Below, piece by piece: positions 54,882-63,837 of a DNA stretch of 64,000 bases. The stretch covers positions 248,001 to 312,000 of the forward strand of contig NZ_FNGY01000009.1 in NCBI RefSeq assembly GCF_900103665.1, given 5' to 3'. Both the position numbers and the translations under genes were made by a program. Within the stretch, counting starts at the first letter, position 1, and every line of letters starts with the position of its first letter. The notes under the pieces are model-generated. The model saw only the letters and a program-made list of their open reading frames with translations. It searched no databases and was not told the DNA's origin. This stretch comes from Pedobacter steynii (GTDB taxonomy: Bacteria > Bacteroidota > Bacteroidia > Sphingobacteriales > Sphingobacteriaceae).

Positions 54882-54921
54882 CCAAATAAAAAGGCTGCAA
54901 TTTTGCAGCCTTTTTATTTGG
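54882..54921 (+). terminator. Bidirectional terminator between the SusC/SusD operon and the S66 peptidase gene
   Basis: A perfect 19-bp stem (arms 54882-54900 and 54903-54921) closes over TT. The core GGCTGCA/TGCAGCC with A and T runs on both sides serves both convergent genes. Confidence 0.92.
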
Positions 54922-54938
54922 ATTCAGGTTTCTGAAAA

Positions 54939-55838
54939 TTAGATATATTCTAAAACTACATGCTTATGGTCAACAGATAGCTTTGCTGTTTTGCCAATGA
55001 TTAAGGCCCTGTTGTCATCGATATGACCAACCGGGAAGTTGAAACATACAGGATAGCCATATTCTTTTACCAGATCCAGAATTAACTGTTCCGGACTTGA
55101 TCCGAATGGAATGTCCTCAGGTTGGACGCCAGTAAAAGCACCAACAATTAAGCCCTTTAACCGGGACAATTTACCACTGCGTTTTAGCATCCACATCATT
55201 CGGTCTATTGCATATTCCTGTTCACCAACATCTTCCAGAAACAGAATCTTATCGGTGTAGTCTATTGCCGAAGCGGAGCCTTCTGCCGCCACCAATAGGG
55301 TCAGATTTCCTCCTGTAACGATGCCTTCTGCATCCCCTTCCAGATTTTTAAACCCGCTTTCATATTCGTAGGAAAGCGGCTCTCCGAATAATGCTTTTCT
55401 TAACGATTCCAGTGATTCGGGAGAAGCCTCTTCAAATGTTTTAGGCATCTGCCCATGAATACTTTGGGTATTCAGTTCTGCTAAAAGATGAGAAAGCAGA
55501 ATGGTGATGTCACTGAAGCCAATGAGCCATTTGGGATTTTCTTTAAAACGGTTAAAATCAAGCTTGTCAATGATTCTAATGGTGCCATATCCTCCTCTGG
55601 AGGCAATAATGGCCCTAATATCCGGATCATCCAAAAAGGTTTGAAGGTCTTTTGTTCGCTGTGCGTCGCTTCCGGCAAATTGATGGTGTTGGGCATAAAC
55701 ATTTTCTCCCAGGACAACTTCCAGTCCCCATTGCTCCAGAATCGCAATGGCGCTATTGATCTCTCCTGGTAATTTCTTTGCTGGGGAAACGATTGCAATT
55801 TTGTCTCCTTTTTTTAAATGGGCTGGCTGTTTAATCAT
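54939..55838 (-). CDS. S66 family muramoyl LD-carboxypeptidase
   Basis: From ATG 55838 this is 299 aa starting MIKQPAHLKKGDKIAIVSPA, the normal start for the family; the ATG at 55862 would add eight residues over the metG promoter. S66 enzymes remove the terminal D-alanine from muropeptide tetrapeptides during recycling. Conserved segments are ASRGGYGTIRIIDKLDF, WLIGFSDITILLSHL, ILFLEDVGEQEYAIDRMMW and FPVGHIDDNRAL. No signal peptide is present, which fits the cytoplasm. Confidence 0.92.
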   Translation of the reverse strand: MIKQPAHLKKGDKIAIVSPAKKLPGEINSAIAILEQWGLEVVLGENVYAQHHQFAGSDAQRTKDLQTFLDDPDIRAIIASRGGYGTIRIIDKLDFNRFKENPKWLIGFSDITILLSHLLAELNTQSIHGQMPKTFEEASPESLESLRKALFGEPLSYEYESGFKNLEGDAEGIVTGGNLTLLVAAEGSASAIDYTDKILFLEDVGEQEYAIDRMMWMLKRSGKLSRLKGLIVGAFTGVQPEDIPFGSSPEQLILDLVKEYGYPVCFNFPVGHIDDNRALIIGKTAKLSVDHKHVVLEYI

Positions 55839-55850
55839 GGGTAAAACACT

Positions 55851-55858
55851 TATATTTG
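55851..55858 (+). promoter_or_regulatory. -7 box of metG
   Basis: TATATTTG matches TAnnTTTG and ends 20 nt before TTG 55879. It lies downstream of the in-frame ATG at 55837, which would then be outside the transcript. Confidence 0.5.
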
Positions 55859-55878
55859 ACAAAATAATAAAAATAGTT

Positions 55879-57987
55879 TTGGATAATAGTAAAATAAAGA
55901 GATATACGGTTACGGCCGCTTTGCCTTATACCAACGGACCGGTGCATATTGGACACTTAGCGGGTGTTTATCTGCCTGCGGATACCTATGTAAGGTACCT
56001 GCGTTCGAATAAGAGAGATGTGAAATTTATCTGCGGATCTGATGAAAATGGTGTGCCGATTACCCTTAAAGCTAAAAGGGAAGGGGTGACTCCTCAGGTG
56101 ATTGTCGATAAATACCATAAAATCATCGGTGATTCTTTCAAAGAATTTGGAGTTTCCTTCGACATTTATCACCGGACTTCTTCTTTAATGCATCATCAGA
56201 CTGCTTCAGACTTTTTTGAAAACCTTTATGACAAGGGGGTATTTACGGAAGAAGTGACAGAGCAGTATTATGATGAAAAAGCACAAACATTCCTGGCCGA
56301 CAGGTACATTACCGGAACATGTCCGAAGTGTGGAAATGAAAATGCTTATGGCGATCAGTGCGAGAATTGTGGAAGTACCTTAAATGCAACCGATCTGATC
56401 AATCCTAAGTCCACACTTTCAGGAGAAAAGCCGGTAAGGAAAGAAACTAAAAATTGGTTTTTACCGCTGGATAAATATGAAGATCAGCTTAGAGCATATA
56501 TAGAAAGTCATAAAGAATGGCGTCCTAATGTTTATGGGCAATGCCAGTCCTGGTTGAATGCTGGATTACAGCCACGTGCGATGACCAGGGACCTGGATTG
56601 GGGAGTAAAAGTTCCTGTAAAGGATGCGGAAGGTAAAGTGTTATACGTTTGGTTCGATGCACCTATCGGTTATATTTCTGCGACAAAGGAATTGTTTGAG
56701 TATGCCCGTCTGGATGTCTGGAATCCTAAGGCTGAGGAATATTATATCAATAAAACGGGATTAGTAAAGGGAAACTGGGAAGATTATTGGAAGGATGAAG
56801 AAACAAAACTGGTTCATTTCATTGGTAAAGACAATATTGTTTTCCATTGTGTGATTTTTCCGGCAATGTTAATGGCGCATGGCGACTATACTTTAGCCGA
56901 TAATGTACCTGCGAATGAGTTCCTGAATTTGGAGGGCCAGAAAATATCCACTTCTAAGAACTGGGCAGTCTGGTTAAATGAATATTTGCTGGAGTTTAAA
57001 GATAAACAGGATGTTTTACGTTATGTTTTAACGGCTACAGCTCCTGAGACTAAGGATAACGATTTTACCTGGAAAGATTTTCAGGCAAGAAATAACAATG
57101 AGCTGGTTGCGATACTTGGTAATTTTATTAACAGGGTGACGGTTTTAACACATAAATATTTTGGTGGTAAGGTGCCAATGCGCATGGAGGTTACTCCGGT
57201 TGATCAGGACGTTTTGGATGAACTTGCGGCCTTCCCTGCAAAAATCAGTGCATCAATAGAAAATTATCGTTTCAGAGAGGCATTGTCTGAGGTGATGAAT
57301 GTTGCCCGTATGGGGAATAAATACCTTGCGGAAACGGAGCCTTGGAAAGTGATTAAGACAGATGAGGATCGGGTTCGAACGATTTTAAACATCAGTTTGC
57401 AGATTGCTGCAAATATTGAGGTGCTGATTGAGCCGTTTTTGCCTTTTACTGCGGATAAATTAATGAGGATGCTGAATTATGGCGGTCATCAGTGGGAAGA
57501 TGCGGGAAGGTCCGACTTACTTCACCGTGGTCATCAGCTAAATGAGCCAGAATTGTTATTCGAAAAGATTGAGGATGAACAAGTACAGGCGCAGATTGAT
57601 AAGTTAAATCAAAGTAAGGCAGATAATACGGTCAATAATGCTGTGGTTGCCCCTGCTAAGGAAGACATTCAATTTGAACAATTTGGTGCGATCGATATTC
57701 GTGTAGCTACCATTATTGCTGCTGAAAAGGTAGAGAAGACAAAGAAATTGTTGAAATTAACCCTCGATACCGGAATAGATGAACGGACTGTTGTATCTGG
57801 TATCGCTGAGTATTTTAAGCCGGAAGAGGTTGTAGGTCAGCAGGTAAGTGTGATTGTGAACCTTGCTCCGAGAGAAATTAAAGGAATTTTATCACAAGGA
57901 ATGATATTAATGTCTGAAAATTCAGAAGGAAAACTTACTTTTGTGGCTCCTATACAAAACCATAGTAATGGCAGCGTAATTAAATAG
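55879..57987 (+). CDS. metG: Methionine-tRNA ligase with C-terminal tRNA-binding domain
   Basis: This enzyme charges tRNA-Met. TTG 55879 gives 702 aa starting MDNSKIKRYTVTAALPY; ATG 55837 would add 14 residues but lies upstream of the likely promoter. The catalytic HIGH is at 23-26, the zinc knuckle CPKCGNENAYGDQCENCGS follows, and the KMSKS equivalent is KISTS (355-359). The C-terminal domain of about 110 residues (FEQFGAIDIRVATIIAAEKV) is a Trbp111-like tRNA-binding fold. tRNA-Arg lies 5 nt past the stop. Confidence 0.95.
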   Translation: MDNSKIKRYTVTAALPYTNGPVHIGHLAGVYLPADTYVRYLRSNKRDVKFICGSDENGVPITLKAKREGVTPQVIVDKYHKIIGDSFKEFGVSFDIYHRTSSLMHHQTASDFFENLYDKGVFTEEVTEQYYDEKAQTFLADRYITGTCPKCGNENAYGDQCENCGSTLNATDLINPKSTLSGEKPVRKETKNWFLPLDKYEDQLRAYIESHKEWRPNVYGQCQSWLNAGLQPRAMTRDLDWGVKVPVKDAEGKVLYVWFDAPIGYISATKELFEYARLDVWNPKAEEYYINKTGLVKGNWEDYWKDEETKLVHFIGKDNIVFHCVIFPAMLMAHGDYTLADNVPANEFLNLEGQKISTSKNWAVWLNEYLLEFKDKQDVLRYVLTATAPETKDNDFTWKDFQARNNNELVAILGNFINRVTVLTHKYFGGKVPMRMEVTPVDQDVLDELAAFPAKISASIENYRFREALSEVMNVARMGNKYLAETEPWKVIKTDEDRVRTILNISLQIAANIEVLIEPFLPFTADKLMRMLNYGGHQWEDAGRSDLLHRGHQLNEPELLFEKIEDEQVQAQIDKLNQSKADNTVNNAVVAPAKEDIQFEQFGAIDIRVATIIAAEKVEKTKKLLKLTLDTGIDERTVVSGIAEYFKPEEVVGQQVSVIVNLAPREIKGILSQGMILMSENSEGKLTFVAPIQNHSNGSVIK

Positions 57988-57992
57988 GTATT

Positions 57993-58064
57993 GGTCCCGT
58001 AGTTCAACGGATAGAATAGAAGTTTCCTAAACTTTAGATATGAGTTCGATTCTCGTCGGGACCA
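57993..58064 (+). tRNA. tRNA-Arg (anticodon CCU)
   Basis: A full cloverleaf is visible. The acceptor stem GGTCCCG pairs with CGGGACC, the anticodon stem GAAGT with ACTTT around TTCCTAA (anticodon CCT at 58026-58028), and the T-arm ATGAG with CTCGT around TTCGATT. The 3' CCA is not encoded. It reads AGG codons. Confidence 0.95.
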
Positions 58065-58080
58065 CACTTTAAATCATCTT

Positions 58081-58112
58081 AAATGGCTTTCCTATTGCAG
58101 GAAAGCCATTTT
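58081..58112 (+). terminator. Terminator after tRNA-Arg
   Basis: AAATGGCTTTCCT pairs perfectly with AGGAAAGCCATTT around ATTGC, 17 nt after the tRNA. The T-run is short. Confidence 0.75.
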
Positions 58113-58218
58113 GCATTTATAATATTTTGACCCCGTTTATTTTAGTGGGTATGATTTCCTTGTTGCAAGGCCAAATGCACAGCATATTTTTTCTATATTA
58201 AAAATCTAAATCTGAATC

Positions 58219-59676
58219 ATGGAATATATTCTGGGAATGGACATTGGAACGGGGAGCACAAAGGGAGTTGCGCTTGACCTGAATTATGAACCAATTGATT
58301 CGGTTCAGCATTATTATGCCTCTGATTCACCAATGGCAGGGTATAGTGAACAAGAACCTGAAGTAATTTGGGCCGCTTTTAAGAAGTGTATAGCGGAGAT
58401 CATAGATCGAATGGGATCCAGTCCTGTTGCGATTGGATTAAGCAGTGCGATGCATAGCTTAATCAGCGTCGATGAGGATTGTATTCCTCTTGCTCCTATG
58501 ATGACATGGGCAGACTCGCGTAGCTCCGGCATTGCGAGACGAATCAGGGCATCTGAACAGGGAATAAACATTTATAAGCGTACCGGAACGCCAATTCACG
58601 CGATGTCTCCGCTCTGTAAGATTGTCTGGCTGCGCGAACATCAGCCGGAACTATTTGATCGTGCGTATAAGTTTATCTCTATCAAGGAATATATCTGGTA
58701 TCAGTTATTTAAAGAATTTAAAATTGATCATTCAATTGCTTCGTGTACCGGATTATTTGATGTAGAACAGTTGAACTGGAGTGAGAATGCTTTGCTAATG
58801 GCGGGCATTACTGAAGATCGTTTATCTGTACCGGTTGATACAAGCTATAGCAGGAAGGATGTTTCCGGAATAATATTTGTTATCGGTGCCAGCGATGGTT
58901 GTCTGGCAAATCTGGGAAGTGATGCAGTTGCAGCTGGGGTTGCAGCACTTACAATTGGAACCAGCGGGGCGATACGGATTTCGAGCAGAAAACCAATCGT
59001 TAACGAACAGGCCATGACTTTCAGTTATCTATTGGATGAGCAGACCTATATTTGTGGAGGGCCGGTAAACAATGGTGGGATTGCCCTGCAGTGGTTTCTT
59101 AAAAATGCGCTGGGTAAAGAAGAATTGATTGCTGATGATTATACTTCATTCTTTGAAAGAGCAAGCGCTACAACAGCAGGAAGCAAGGGGCTGATCTTTC
59201 TTCCTTACCTGACTGGTGAACGCGCGCCGATATGGGATTCCGAAAGCTGTGGTACTTTTTTTGGCCTTCGGCTCCATCATCGTCAGGAGCATTTTTCACG
59301 GGCTGTTCTTGAAGGCATTTGTTATGCGCTTAATGAAGTGCTTCAGGCGGTGGAACAATATGCTGAAGAGATCAAACAAATCAATGTGAGCGGCGGATTT
59401 GTTCAGTCCAGAATATGGATGGAAATATTGGCAGACATCACCGGGAAAGAAATTGTCCTCCTGCAAACAGAAGACGCTTCTGCCGTTGGTGCTGCTTATC
59501 TGGCCATAAAGGCGATGGGGTTACATCAAGACTATCCATCCTACATAAAAGAGAGACAAAGGATCGAGCCAAATCTGAAGAATCATGAGCTGTACCGAAA
59601 GATCTTTAAGATATATCAGCAGCTGTATCCAAATCTTAAAGAGAGCATGTGTCAGCTAGATCGCCTGCATACTTAG
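58219..59676 (+). CDS. FGGY family sugar kinase, gluconokinase-like
   Basis: This 485-aa cytoplasmic kinase has the FGGY/actin fold. ATP-binding motifs are LGMDIGTGSTKGVALD at the start and TIGTSGAIRISS in the middle. The N-terminal sugar-binding part has MMTWADSRSSGIARRIRA and the C-terminal part has INVSGGFVQSRIWMEILADI and DASAVGAAYLAI. The overall pattern is nearest to gluconate kinases, but xylulokinase-like substrates cannot be excluded. No sugar permease is adjacent. A hairpin at 59892-59918 may end transcription. Confidence 0.85.
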   Translation: MEYILGMDIGTGSTKGVALDLNYEPIDSVQHYYASDSPMAGYSEQEPEVIWAAFKKCIAEIIDRMGSSPVAIGLSSAMHSLISVDEDCIPLAPMMTWADSRSSGIARRIRASEQGINIYKRTGTPIHAMSPLCKIVWLREHQPELFDRAYKFISIKEYIWYQLFKEFKIDHSIASCTGLFDVEQLNWSENALLMAGITEDRLSVPVDTSYSRKDVSGIIFVIGASDGCLANLGSDAVAAGVAALTIGTSGAIRISSRKPIVNEQAMTFSYLLDEQTYICGGPVNNGGIALQWFLKNALGKEELIADDYTSFFERASATTAGSKGLIFLPYLTGERAPIWDSESCGTFFGLRLHHRQEHFSRAVLEGICYALNEVLQAVEQYAEEIKQINVSGGFVQSRIWMEILADITGKEIVLLQTEDASAVGAAYLAIKAMGLHQDYPSYIKERQRIEPNLKNHELYRKIFKIYQQLYPNLKESMCQLDRLHT

Positions 59677-60145
59677 CCATTAACACCAGTCAGAAGAATG
59701 CTATGAGGAAGTATCTACTCCGGGGAACCGGTATCATGGGTGTTTTATTTAAAATAGTTCTAAATAGAAATAGGGGGAAATCCTGAGTTATGATAATTCT
59801 ATATAGTAAGAGCACATTAAACTGCTTAGACGAAAAGAAAGGAATAAAAGCAGATGGTATAATTATACTCCCCCTTAATACTATAAACTAGAACCTGGCA
59901 GGTCATATCTGTCAGGTTTCCCCTCAACTAAATGAGGCTTATTTCTAAATCTATTAGTACTTAAAAGCAATGAAAATTAAAACATTTTTTGTTACAGGAA
60001 TCCGCTATGCCTTTATATTTCATCGATGTTGTTTAAAAAAATAAATGCCTGCTTTAGGCGCGTCAATTGTAACGGCACTTCTGAAAGCTGCCGCTGCAAA
60101 AGAAAAAAAATCCGCAACCCTAATTTCTTAAATGATCCTCAATAT
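59677..60145. other. Region between the FGGY kinase and the TonB receptor genes
   Basis: A stem AACCTGGCAG/CTGTCAGGTT lies at 59892-59918. After it come two abutting short frames: 24 codons at 59970-60044, and 28 codons at 60045-60131 that read MPALGASIVTALLKAAAAKE then a basic end. Neither has a known family. The rest is AT-rich with no gene. Confidence 0.45.
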
Positions 60146-62581
60146 ATGAAAGCAACACTGTCCTTTTTATGTTTGTTTATTTGTTCTCTATATATTCATG
60201 CCCAGCCTCACCGTATTACCGGCCGACTGGTAGATGAAAAAGAAAAACCGGTTGGCTATGCCGGGATTTATCTTTTTAAATCTCCGGATTCATTAAAGGT
60301 GACGACCGCAATGACTGATTCCCTGGGATATTTTCAGCTAAACGGAGTTCCCAAAGGAAGCTACAAAGTTAAGATCAATTATGTTGGATACCTGAGCTAT
60401 ACCAGTCATGTATTGGACCTAAGCGGACCGCATCAGGTACTTTCTTTAGGGAGCATTAAGCTGTTAGAAGACAGTCGCCTTCTTCATACAGTAGAAATTG
60501 CTGCTTCCAGACCATTGCTCGAGCAGCGACTGGATAGAATGGTGATGAATGTAGAAAACAGTGTTCTTAGCCAGGGAAGTACTGCTTTGGAATTGTTATC
60601 AAAAGCACCCGGTGTAACTATCGATGACAGTGGGGAAATTAGTTTGAAAGGCAGGCCCGGAACTACGGTTATGATCAATGGAAAACTGACCTATTTGTCG
60701 GGAAGCCAGCTGGCGAATCTGCTTCGTGGAACAGCATCTAACACAGTGTCCAGAATAGAAATCATGGCAAATCCTTCCGCACGCTATGATGCTGCGGGTA
60801 AGGGAGGAATCATCAATATCCTGCTTAAGAAAAATGTAAAAACGGGATTGAATGGAAATGTTTCTGTTAATGGGGGAGCTGGAAGAGGAGCCCGTCTTGG
60901 CGGAGGGACTGATCTCAATTACCGAACGGAGAAAATCAATGTGTTTGGGAATTACAATTACTTTTTCCAGAATTTAAAAGGAAATACCAATACCGACCGA
61001 ACATTCTTTACCGACCAGTCGGCAACACAGATGCCTTCGCGCGTTTCCCGGCAGGAAACGGTGGAAACTGCAAAATTACGGTCCCAGAATTTTCGTGCCG
61101 GCATGGATGTATTTATCAATGAGAAGAATACTTTGGGCTTTCTGATCAATGGTGGGGTAGGAAAATATCCTTCTCTTCAGAAGACAAAAAACATGTTATA
61201 CAATGGTGCCGGGAATGAACAGTTGTGGGATAGCAGAACGCTTACAGAAGGAAAGGAAAGATGGGAGGATATGCTTTACAATGTGAACTATCTGCACCGT
61301 TTTGATGATAAGGGGCATGAACTTACCCTGGATATGGATTACGTGAGCCATTTCTCTAAAATGGATCAGCAGTTAGATACCCGGTATATGGATCCATCAG
61401 GGGCAACAATTCGGGTACCTGGCTCACGTCGGGGAGATCTTCCTTCCAGCAATGACATCTACGTGGCTAAACTGGATTACACCTTGCCATTGGGAGGCTC
61501 AGGGAAGTTGGAGAGCGGTTGGAAAGGCAGCTATGTACAAACGGAGAACAACCTGAAATATGATACCTTAAAGAATGAAATTTATCTGCGGGATGCCGGG
61601 ACCAGTAATCACTTTAAATATAAAGAGCAAATCCAGGCAGGCTATGTTAACCTGAAGTATGCTTTTGGGAAATTCAGCTTTCAGGTCGGTCTGAGAGGTG
61701 AGTATACTTTCACGAGAGGACATCAGATTACCACGGATTCTTTAGTCACGCGGGAATATTTTAAAGTGTTTCCCAGTGTCTTCCTGAATCAGGAACTTAA
61801 TGAAAATCATAAACTACAGATTGGTTACAGCAAAAGGATTGAACGTCCCAGTTATTGGGATCTGAACCCTTTTCGAATATATGTTGACCCTTTTAGCTAC
61901 GAAGAAGGAAATCCTTATCTGCAGCCAGCGATTGTGAACTCCTTCGAGCTGGGATATAGCTTTAAATCGAAGTATCATGCTAACCTGACCTATAGTCGGA
62001 GTAATGATGTGATTAGTAACATTGTGGGTGGTTTTGGAGCACAGAATATGACTTTTTTGAAACCCGAAAATCTGGCCACCTTTGTTAACTATGGATTGAG
62101 CATTACCGGTTCAACTGATTTTACCACCTGGTGGACAGGAACGCAGTTTGCCAATCTGTTCCGCAATGAATTTACAGTAAACGATAAAGGGCTTAGAACG
62201 GCTTTGAAAGGAAACAGTTTCACTTTTGATTCACAAAATTCTTTTAAAATAGGGCAAGGCTGGAAAGCTGAACTTAATGGTTTGTACCGTTCTAAAGCAT
62301 TATCTGGTATTTTTAGCACCAAGGGCTACTATATGGTTTCTGTAGGGGCGAAAAAGGAATTGATCGAGGGAAAGGCAAGCCTTAACCTGATGGTTAATGA
62401 TATTTTTAAGAGTGCTCGATATCAGCACTCTGCCAATTATGGAGGGATTAAGACGTACAGCTATGAACGTCCGGATAGCCGCTCAGTAATTCTTTCCTTC
62501 TCTTATCGTTTTGGCTCAGGCCCTTCCGCGGAGAAAGCACGCAGCACGGGAAGTCAGGAGCTTAAGGACCGAATAAAATAA
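60146..62581 (+). CDS. Outer-membrane beta-barrel receptor with carboxypeptidase-regulatory-like domain
   Basis: From ATG 60146 this is 811 aa with signal peptide MKATLSFLCLFICSLYIHAQ; the longer frame adds Cys/Lys-rich residues ahead of it and is rejected. A CarboxypepD-reg domain (about 21-105, GRLVDEKEKPVGYAGIYLF) is followed by a plug (GVTIDDSGEISLKGRPGTTV, IEIMANPSARYDAAGKGGII) and a large barrel of the OMP_b-brl_3 type, with a charged tail after SVILSFSYRFGSG. It resembles TonB-dependent receptors but has no SusD partner. A Fur-like gene is convergent downstream. Confidence 0.85.
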   Translation: MKATLSFLCLFICSLYIHAQPHRITGRLVDEKEKPVGYAGIYLFKSPDSLKVTTAMTDSLGYFQLNGVPKGSYKVKINYVGYLSYTSHVLDLSGPHQVLSLGSIKLLEDSRLLHTVEIAASRPLLEQRLDRMVMNVENSVLSQGSTALELLSKAPGVTIDDSGEISLKGRPGTTVMINGKLTYLSGSQLANLLRGTASNTVSRIEIMANPSARYDAAGKGGIINILLKKNVKTGLNGNVSVNGGAGRGARLGGGTDLNYRTEKINVFGNYNYFFQNLKGNTNTDRTFFTDQSATQMPSRVSRQETVETAKLRSQNFRAGMDVFINEKNTLGFLINGGVGKYPSLQKTKNMLYNGAGNEQLWDSRTLTEGKERWEDMLYNVNYLHRFDDKGHELTLDMDYVSHFSKMDQQLDTRYMDPSGATIRVPGSRRGDLPSSNDIYVAKLDYTLPLGGSGKLESGWKGSYVQTENNLKYDTLKNEIYLRDAGTSNHFKYKEQIQAGYVNLKYAFGKFSFQVGLRGEYTFTRGHQITTDSLVTREYFKVFPSVFLNQELNENHKLQIGYSKRIERPSYWDLNPFRIYVDPFSYEEGNPYLQPAIVNSFELGYSFKSKYHANLTYSRSNDVISNIVGGFGAQNMTFLKPENLATFVNYGLSITGSTDFTTWWTGTQFANLFRNEFTVNDKGLRTALKGNSFTFDSQNSFKIGQGWKAELNGLYRSKALSGIFSTKGYYMVSVGAKKELIEGKASLNLMVNDIFKSARYQHSANYGGIKTYSYERPDSRSVILSFSYRFGSGPSAEKARSTGSQELKDRIK

Positions 62582-62594
62582 AATGACGGGAGGG

Positions 62595-62930
62595 CTAGTT
62601 GATGAAAGAGTAGCAGTGCTTCTTCTCGCCCTCCAGTTTTTGCTTCCCGAGGAGGCCACAGCGATGAAATCTATTTAAACAAAGTTGGACCGTGGCGATG
62701 CTGATTTTTACACCCGTTCTTTTAAGGGTCATCCAAAGCTCTTCGGTATTGATCACTACCTGTTTAGTATAGAGAAATTCGAGTAATAGGCGATCAAATG
62801 GAGTTAAATAAGATCCTTTCGCATTTTCCGCTCTTAAAAATAACTCGGCTAATTTATCGGCGTTGCAGTCACTTTGATCGACATTTATCTCTTCTTCCGG
62901 TAAATCTAATTGTTCATTCTTCATATTCAA
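62595..62930 (-). CDS. Fur-like winged-helix protein lacking the metal/dimer domain
   Basis: This 111-aa protein has an acidic N-terminus (about 1-40) and a Fur-type DNA-binding domain (42-111). LTPFDRLLLEFLYT, INTEELWMTLKRTGVKISIA and TVQLCLNRFHRCGLLGK follow the Fur pattern of a TP-x-R helix, recognition helix and wing. The usual Tyr of ATVYR is Gln here. The protein ends where the Fur metal-binding dimerisation domain should begin, without a frameshift in view. It might be a reduced regulator of the adjacent receptor. ATG 62924 is an alternative start. Confidence 0.65.
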   Translation of the reverse strand: MNMKNEQLDLPEEEINVDQSDCNADKLAELFLRAENAKGSYLTPFDRLLLEFLYTKQVVINTEELWMTLKRTGVKISIATVQLCLNRFHRCGLLGKQKLEGEKKHCYSFIN

Positions 62931-63114
62931 TCCAGCTCTTATATACTATTATCATAAGTTCTGCTTTTCCCCTACATTATTTAGAATAAATTTAAATAAT
63001 TTATTGAAATGAAAAATGGAATAAGGATAGATACTGTTATGAATAATAAATGGATTCGACAATATGGTCGTAAGATCGTTTTAGGAAATCAGGTGCTTCT
63101 ACTGAATATGTTGC

Positions 63115-63774
63115 TTAAAGAAGGCCAAAATCGTTCCTGAGGTTTATCACCAGGGCTGGTGGCATATCCATCAGCACGTGGTTCTCTATGATCAGAAGTT
63201 TATCTTTTTTGAGGGGGTAATAGGCAAGGAGGTATTTCTGTCCTTTCCTGAGGCAGATCTTTTTGCTGATTTGATGTCCGTCGGATGCAGTATATAGTAC
63301 CTGGGTATATTTATCCTGAGCAGAGGTGTTGCTGAGCATCATATTGCCGGAAAGCTGGATATTGATGTCATTATCTATTTGACTTCGCATGCTTACTTTG
63401 CTGTTTGTTCCTAGTTTCATCAACAGGCCCTGGAATTCTTTTTCTAAGAAAGGTTGGGAGCTGTCAGATTGAAAGACCATTTGCTGATTGGAATGAAGCG
63501 TTTGCTTTTGAGAGAAAAACAAGAGTGTGCTGATCAATAATAAACCCGCAGCCACGGATCCCCATAACGTATGCATTTTATATTTATGGAAACGGTCCTG
63601 TTTTTGATTTTTTCCTTGAATCTGCGACCAGATACGGGAGTCAGAACCATCTTCGATTCCAATTTCGGGAAGATCATCATCTTCATCTGCACCCTCAAGC
63701 CACTGCTCATAAGCTAACCACTCTTCTTTAGAAGCGTCGCCTGATAAGCATTTTTTTAGTGTTTCCGGGTTCAT
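63115..63774 (-). CDS. FecR-like anti-sigma protein
   Basis: This 219-aa protein starts with an acidic cytoplasmic part (PETLKKCLSGDASKEEWLAY, QWLEGADEDDD), a transmembrane helix at about 69-87, and a periplasmic part of about 130 residues with weak FecR features (FQGLLMKLGTNSKVSMRSQI). It is shorter than usual FecR (over 300 aa), with only part of the periplasmic region. It lies 63 nt downstream of an ECF sigma gene on the same strand, the normal order for sigma/FecR pairs. Confidence 0.65.
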   Translation of the reverse strand: MNPETLKKCLSGDASKEEWLAYEQWLEGADEDDDLPEIGIEDGSDSRIWSQIQGKNQKQDRFHKYKMHTLWGSVAAGLLLISTLLFFSQKQTLHSNQQMVFQSDSSQPFLEKEFQGLLMKLGTNSKVSMRSQIDNDINIQLSGNMMLSNTSAQDKYTQVLYTASDGHQISKKICLRKGQKYLLAYYPLKKDKLLIIENHVLMDMPPALVINLRNDFGLL

Positions 63775-63837
63775 AATTATGGGTTGTTGTTATAATATTA
63801 TCATGACAAGGGCTTGTCCCCTATGTGTTTAGATCAT

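Noticed and set aside
60026..60145. N-terminal extension of the TonB receptor frame
   Set aside because: The Cys/Lys-rich segment precedes a perfect signal peptide that begins at 60146.
63009..63140. 43-codon plus-strand frame overlapping the FecR-like gene end
   Set aside because: There is no recognisable motif or promoter, and it runs antisense into a supported gene.
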